From Malurus cyaneus samueli (taxonomy: Eukaryota; Chordata; Aves; Passeriformes; Maluridae): 64,000 bases of DNA. Position 1 is the stretch's first letter. Each line of letters begins with the position of its first letter. Below the pieces are notes generated by a model. The model ran no database searches. It was not told the DNA's origin and worked only from the letters and a program-made list of their open reading frames with translations. Shown here in pieces: positions 58,136 to 64,000 of the stretch. The DNA lies in NCBI GenBank assembly GCA_009741485.1, contig VKON01000122.1, positions 351,612-415,611 of the forward strand, given 5' to 3'. The position numbers and the translations under genes are program-made.

Positions 58136-61100
58136 GCCAGACACATGGACCAAGCTTGCTCACAGAAATATACCCCAAACTAAAAATCCTGTATCTGAAA
58201 TAAAGAAATTATGCAGGGAGAGATAAAAAAGGAAAGAGCACAAAGAATCCCTGAAAAGTGCCTGCCACAATGACCACAATCGCATAACTCAACATTGTTG
58301 AGGTCCTTGATTCCCACCCTGCTCGTGCCTGCAGGCTCTTTGTGATTGGAGGAGTCTTCCCACTTTAATCAGCAAAGGCTGGTTGTTTTGCTTGGTTAAA
58401 CTGGAGATCTAACCAGGCAATCACCCCCACACACCCCCAGCACTGCCCCCCATCTGAGCTCTGACCCCCCCATCCTGCTGTCTCTGCACTCTCTCTCCCC
58501 CACAACCTTTGTCACCACACGTATGCCTCAACTGACCAAAAAACGTGTAAAAAAAAGAGGCATTTCATGATCATTTTTTTAATACATTTTTTTAAGTGTT
58601 GCCCTAAGTCAGCTGTACTACAGCAATATTTAAACTCCTAAAAATGAGATATGATATATATACATTAATTGTTTTCAACTCTTGTTCCATTATTCAGTAA
58701 TAATGAAATAGACTCATGGGGAGACAACAGCATTATTTATACTTAGAAAAGAAATCCATTCTCCACAGTGCTGAATCTGGGGACTCTCACTCCCTAGAAC
58801 ATATAACTCTTTTTTCAAATGAATCCCATTTCTAAAATTGCCTCTCCTAGCAATGTCTTTTTCATCTTTGCTATCTGACTATATTTTCAGCACCTATCAG
58901 AAACAACAGATCAAGGAGAGAAGATCTGGAGGAAACAAACAGTGACTTAAAGCTATTAGACGCTGTACGCAACATCAGAAAGAGTCAGAATCAATCATAG
59001 GTCGCAGAGTGCCAAAGTTGCTTCAACTGCAAGCGCAGTTTGATGGGCTGATTGAACATCTTCAGGTAAACCTTTTCGACTCCTTAAATCCATTTTCCTC
59101 ATCTCCCGTTTTATCCCGATATTCCTTTTTTGCTTTGGGAAATTCACCACAGATAAAGGTGTAATGTGAGAACATCTGGGTGTGATTTCAGGATTCCTGT
59201 TGAGAGCTGCTGAGGGGCTGCTCTGAGCCAATCTCTGGGCTCTCTGGTTCCTCCCTCAGGGATGGCCTCAGTCCGCCTCTCCACAAACCTTATTCCGTGT
59301 GTAAAACCTATGATAACAGGAAATTCCTTAAGAAAACTGGAAACTTCTAAAAGTAATTAAATACGGCTTGGAAAAAGTGCACAAACTCGAAGTGGATTAG
59401 AGGTACTTTAGAGAAATGAAAACCAATTTTTTCATGAGTTAAGGAGCTTTGTCCTGCATGGAGAGTCTGGACACAGGGCTCTTAAACCCAGCGGTGGACA
59501 TTAACCACGGCCATAAGCCACCAACAGCAGGAATGGGAGAGAAACTGCATGAAAGTGCTTCACACAGACCCTGCCAGGAAAGGAAAACCCAACAAACCCC
59601 AAAGAATGGGGACTGACTCTGAGTCCAGGCACATGAGAGCCTCTGGAAAGGTCAGGAGGATGAGCAGCACGCGACGTGGATGTGGCATAGAAGGGACAGT
59701 AGAGGCACAGGGAGGGACAGGAAAATGCGGCAATCACATGTCCTGGGATGCAAGGGCATGGCGCATGCCCGGTGTGGCCATTGCTGCCTGTTTAAACCTC
59801 CAAAATCCTTTATTGTGATCTCCCTAATTCCAAGCTTCTCTTACGTACTAATTCAGCAGCCAATTATTGCCAATAAAAAGTTTGAGCTAATTACGGATTT
59901 GCCTTCTGTACTTAATTCATTTTTCGCTTCAACACTGCATACAGCGTGACAGTTTGCAGACCGGGGTTGTTACTGGTCGGGAAGGGCCCGGTGAGCTGAG
60001 TGAACACACAGTATTGGTTGCAGAGAGGGAGCAGCCCACACATAACCCCTGATGGAAGCAGACATGCACGAGGCCAGGCGCACTGCAGCAGGACCAGGTG
60101 AAGTGCGCAGGATCTGTCCAGGGCTCTCATTTACTTTGCTCCACTCCTGACTCCTGCTGGGCCCTGGCGGCTTCCGCAGCTCTGGGCGCACCTCCAATGC
60201 CCCCTAGCGAACAACCGGTGCAGCCCTGAGACTCCAATGCAGTCACGGGCACCATCCCAGAACCCGGCTGAGTTTCCCAGACCCACTTTCCCCACTGCTT
60301 CAAGCCTCAGATTTCAGCCAGCTGTTTATTTAAATTGTTTGGCCATAGCCAGAGTTAATTGTTTAAGGCTGAGCCAGAAACTCTTGGCAGTTGGACAGAA
60401 AAATCTCAACAAACAAACAAAACTCCTTTAAACTCCAGCACTGCTTAATTCTCCAGTGTTAAAGTATTGAAACACCTTAGAGACATTCATCGGGTTCTGT
60501 AGATAACGAGTCAGAGCTGTTCCTTCCCAGACAGCCCTTGCGTTTGGTGGCACAGTCCACGGATCTGGGACCCCTGCGCACCGAGGGGCAGAGCCCTGGC
60601 ACCCCGAGGGGGCATGAGCTGGGGGCAGCCAAGCCACAGGCACAGAGTGTCTTTCCTCTGCATTTAATGACAAGAAAAGAAAAAGCATAACCAAGCTTTC
60701 TGTCCGTTCTCCAGGGCACAGACTCATTTTCGGGCAGTGGTGTGCATGCACGCAGAATAGAAATGGGAAAACAGCAAGGAAATTGCTTGAGAAAACTTTT
60801 AGTGTTTCCTCTGGATGCTTTTCATGAAATACCCAGGTGTGTTTTCTCGCTGATTTGTTACTGGTGCAACTGACGATGATACACTGTATTTCACACTGAT
60901 GGTACTGACAGGTGTTTATTGATAATCAGTGAAACCCCATCGTGTCTGATGACCCTGTGTGCTCTGGGAGCTTCTGGCTGCTCATGCATGGGAGGCAATT
61001 GATTTGGTTCCCAGACTGGCCTCCCTCCCAGCTCAGACATCACAGAGGTTTAACTGGGTGTGTTTGTTTAAACACATCTGGAATCTCCTGGAGTCCCTGG

Positions 61101-61361
61101 TGAAGCGTCTCTGCTGCACTGAACTCACCACTGATGCGTTTCCTGTGTGTCTAAAAAACCCACCTTTCCTGCCCAGCTGAGCTCCAGGTTTGTTGCGTTG
61201 CTGCAGAGGCCCATTCCCCTGCCCTTTTTCTGACACTGAGACAGTGCCGAGTCAGCTCTGAGTCTGGCTGCTCTTCAACTGCTCCATTCACCTGACTTCT
61301 GGACATACTATCACCGCTTGTCCCTGGGCTTGGACCTGCTGCCCTGGCTCAATCCTGCACA
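58136..61361. other. Inverted copy of 38,158-41,482
   Basis: Unique non-coding DNA, noisy, with 59,950-60,300 especially corrupted and carrying novel CpGs absent from arm 1. Nothing coding. Confidence 0.85.
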
Positions 61362-62460
61362 CTGTTCACTGTCCATCACTGTCATCACGTCCACATGTCC
61401 ATCAGTCATCAATTCAAACCATCAGTGTCCATCAGTTCATCGTTCCATCTAACTGTCATCTTTCCATAGTGTCATCAATGTCCATCGTATGATTCCAACA
61501 GTCGTCACATCACTGTCATGCTCATTCACAATGCCATCCTGTCATCATCACATTGCCATCACTGTTCCATCACTGCTCCAATCAATGTCTTCATCATCAT
61601 GCCATCAGTGTTCCACTCAATCATCCATCACTGTCATCACTGTCCTCCAATGTCCACATGTCCATCGGTGTCCATCAAATGTCCATCAGTGTCCATCAAT
61701 GTCCATCACTGTCCATCAATGTTCCATCATCCTCGGTGCTTCATCAGTGTCCCAATTGCCCATCAGTGTCATCATTCCATCAGTGTCCATCAGTGTCCAT
61801 CAATGCCCTCATGTCATTCATGTCCTCGGTGTCTCAGTGTCCATCAGTTCCATCAATGCCCATCAGTTCATCATGTCCATCACCTGTCCATCAGTGTCCA
61901 TCACTGCCATCAGTGTCAATCACTCTCCAAGTGTCCATTCACTGTCCCTCACGCTCCTTCAGTTGTCCTCAGTGTCAATCACTGTCCATCAGTGTCATCA
62001 TTCCATCAAGTCCATCGGTTCCTCGGTGTCATCGGTGTCCTCAAGTGTCCACACTGTCAATCAATGTCCATCCAATGTCCAATCAATTCCATCAAATGTG
62101 CCATTCAATGTCCATCAATGCCCATCAAGTCATCAATGTCCTCAATGTCCATTCCAATGTCCCATCAATGCCCATCAAGTCCTCAATGTCATCAATGTCC
62201 ATCCAATGTCCATCAATGCCCATCAATGTCATCAAATGTCGCTGCAACGTCCATCCCATGTCCTATCACTTCCATAGTCCATCAATGTTCCATCCCCAAT
62301 GGTCCGATCAATGCCCATCCAATGTCCATCACTGTCCCTGTCATTCACCATGTCATCCAATGTCCATCCACATGCCATCCAATGTCATCACATGCCCCAT
62401 CACTATCCATCAATGTCCGTGCATGTCCATCAATGTCCATCACTGTCCATCAATTCCCAT
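61362..62460. repeat. Inverted, noisy copy of the 10-bp array
   Basis: TGTCCATCAN units, complement of 36,701-38,157 but only about 1.1 kb against 1.46 kb. Many units are broken by one- or two-base losses, whereas arm 1 is nearly perfect. Confidence 0.93.
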
Positions 62461-64000
62461 CTCAGGCAGCGCCTGCTGCACAGTGACAGCTTCTTCCTGC
62501 TGCACTGCCAAATTTGGGGCCAGTGTGGCCATCACCAGATAGGCCCCTGGTGATTTCCTAGCTCAACTATCCTCCGGGTGCTGACGGGACAGCGAGCGTT
62601 AGAGCTGCGCGGAGGGGTCTGTGGAAGGTGGCACCACCATTTGGCCATGGATACCCCGATCCTGCACAGTGCACCAGGCTTGCCGAAGTACATCTGCAGG
62701 TGCACAGCCACACCAGACTCCCGTCGCTCCAGCCACACAGGCCAACGCCACGAGCCAAGGACACCAGCATGTCACGCACACCAGACCCAGTGTCCAGCCA
62801 TGCCAGACCCAGTGCCAGCCACCGCCAAAGCCAGTGTCGAGCACACCAGAGCCAGTGCCAGCCACGGCCATGCCAACCCAGGTCCAGCCCACACAGACCA
62901 GATGTCCAGCCGACACCAGACCCTCAGATCGCCCACAGCACCAAGTCCAGCACACCAGGCTGTCCAGCCCACCAGACCAGTGTCAGCCACTAACTCAAGA
63001 CCCATGTCAGCCGACCAGCTATCTCCCCACACAGCTCCATTCACAATTTGCTCCCTAGAGTCTTAGGGAAAAACTTATTGATGCTGAAAAATCGTCAACA
63101 CTCCCTGTTCCCAGCAAACATCCGTCAGGATCCAGACTGAGAATCCCAGTCTGGTTTACCTCTCCCCAAGAACGTTAACAAAGTTTTCAAGAAGGAATGA
63201 AACTCATAACAACCATAGTCTTCCAGCCCTCAAGGGACTGTGTATAAATTAGCAAGGTGTGCGCCGCGAGGAGCCCTCCCTCCGCGCAGCGCCCAGAAGC
63301 CCGGCGCCGCCACGAGCCCGTGCGGCTCTTCCAAAAAAGCCAAAAAGCACGCTCTGGATTCCCGGTGCCTGTGGACTCCCCCGGGCACGGGCAGCGTGCT
63401 GGCCCTTCCCACCCAGCTGCACTCTGCTAGGGTGAGGCCAGGCTGACTCAGTAAATGCTTGGGAAAGGAGAGGGACGGCATCCCCAGGTCTTGGCTTTCA
63501 GTGTTTTCTACACACACTGAAATGTTATGGATAGCCCAAACTTCGAGGATGCTGTGAGACTCCCGAGGCTCCTCCAGAGGCAGAGGGCGATGCAGAGCCC
63601 TTGCCGTGAAGCAGCCAACAGCGTGCCAGCAAGGGTCACGGAAGTCCTTGATGTTTCCAGAGCAGGTCCTACAAACCCAAGCACGCGGTCAAAATCAGGC
63701 CCAAAACATGTTACTGCAATCCTTGGTGAGCCAGCGATAGGTTTTGCGGAGGAAGGACAGACCCATGGTTGCTCAGAGGCCCCAAATCACCTGCTCCCAC
63801 TGCAGATCGAGGGCAGCAAGGGTGCCCAAAGCTTACCCAGGACTTACTGCCTCTGCTTGTGGAAAATGGAGGCGTGAAAATCAGGGTCTGCGTTCTGCTA
63901 ACGTGCAGTGCCTGCAGAGCAGCACATCCTCTCAGCCACAAAGCAAAGGCCACCGGTGTCCATCCTCTGCCCGTCCTCATCCGTGTCCATTCCTGTCTCT
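62461..64000. repeat. Inverted copy of 35,250-36,700
   Basis: Includes the complement of the 22-bp array (about 62,700-63,030), the CpG-rich patch (63,260-63,400) and, at the window edge, the GATGGACA-type array read as GTGTCCATCC. This is the third copy of the segment also found at 33,090 and 35,298. Confidence 0.9.

Larger units (their letters stand above)
50029..64000. repeat. Palindrome arm 2 (at least 14.0 kb, runs off the window)
   Basis: Reverse-complement copy of 35,250-48,816, continuing to the window end inside the GATGGACA-type minisatellite. Compared with arm 1 it has abundant single-base and homopolymer indels and scattered novel CpGs. Parts (53,093-54,900) are close to arm 1, while others (57,300-57,700; 59,950-60,300; 61,362-63,050) differ at well over one base in ten. 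No transposon is gained or lost between arms. The one gross difference is the CCCAT array at 52,526. Confidence 0.95.

Noticed and set aside
1..64000. tRNA, rRNA, telomeric TTAGGG arrays and endogenous retroviral LTRs
   Set aside because: I looked for T-loop-like motifs, telomere repeats and LTR-type terminal repeats with polypurine tracts, and found none I could support by eye. A covariance-model and repeat-library search would settle it.

Overview
The window looks like non-coding nuclear DNA of a sauropsid, most likely a bird. The only interspersed repeats I recognise are short, old, 5'-truncated CR1 LINE tails on both strands. I see no SINE, no L1 and nothing mammal-like. The rest is unique DNA cut up by many micro- and minisatellites. 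I found no coding exon, tRNA, rRNA or other RNA gene I could defend. Every long open frame lies in a tandem array or is isolated and unrecognised, so no CDS is listed.

Layout. 1-6.2 kb: unique DNA, one 8-bp array, one or two CR1 tails. 6.2-16 kb: a contig-sized block between undetermined bases (10 N at 6630-6639, 1 N at 15092). It holds inverted copies of its neighbours and three arrays of one hexamer (TCCTCA/GATGAG) in both orientations, the largest 3.3 kb. 16-32 kb: mostly ordinary unique DNA with minisatellites of 25/26 bp (17,970-19,638), 30 bp (24,382-24,838), 56 bp (28,674-28,954) and an ATC array with a higher-order unit (30,708-31,272). 32-64 kb: a direct duplication around a 25-N gap (35,137-35,161), then a very large inverted duplication. 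In it, 35,250-48,816 is repeated in reverse complement as 50,029-64,000 and runs off the window end. A 1.2-kb spacer with no resemblance to its flanks lies between the arms.

The palindrome is the dominant structure. The arms keep the same order of unique DNA, CR1 fragments and minisatellites. They differ mainly by single-base and homopolymer indels, with about 2-3% difference by eye in some parts and well over 10% in others. The spacer is rich in CpG, unlike its flanks. Two gaps are exactly 25 N long. I read this as a long-read artefact (a read that returned along its own complement, plus gap-filling overhangs), not as biology, but a real palindrome cannot be excluded from sequence alone.

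Biological points worth keeping are the cluster of minisatellites with related GGACAGGGATGG-like cores, a CpG-rich block split by a 380-bp pure pyrimidine tract at 43.1-44.0 kb that could be a promoter, and a second CpG-rich patch at 35.9 kb. I found no convincing new gene system.
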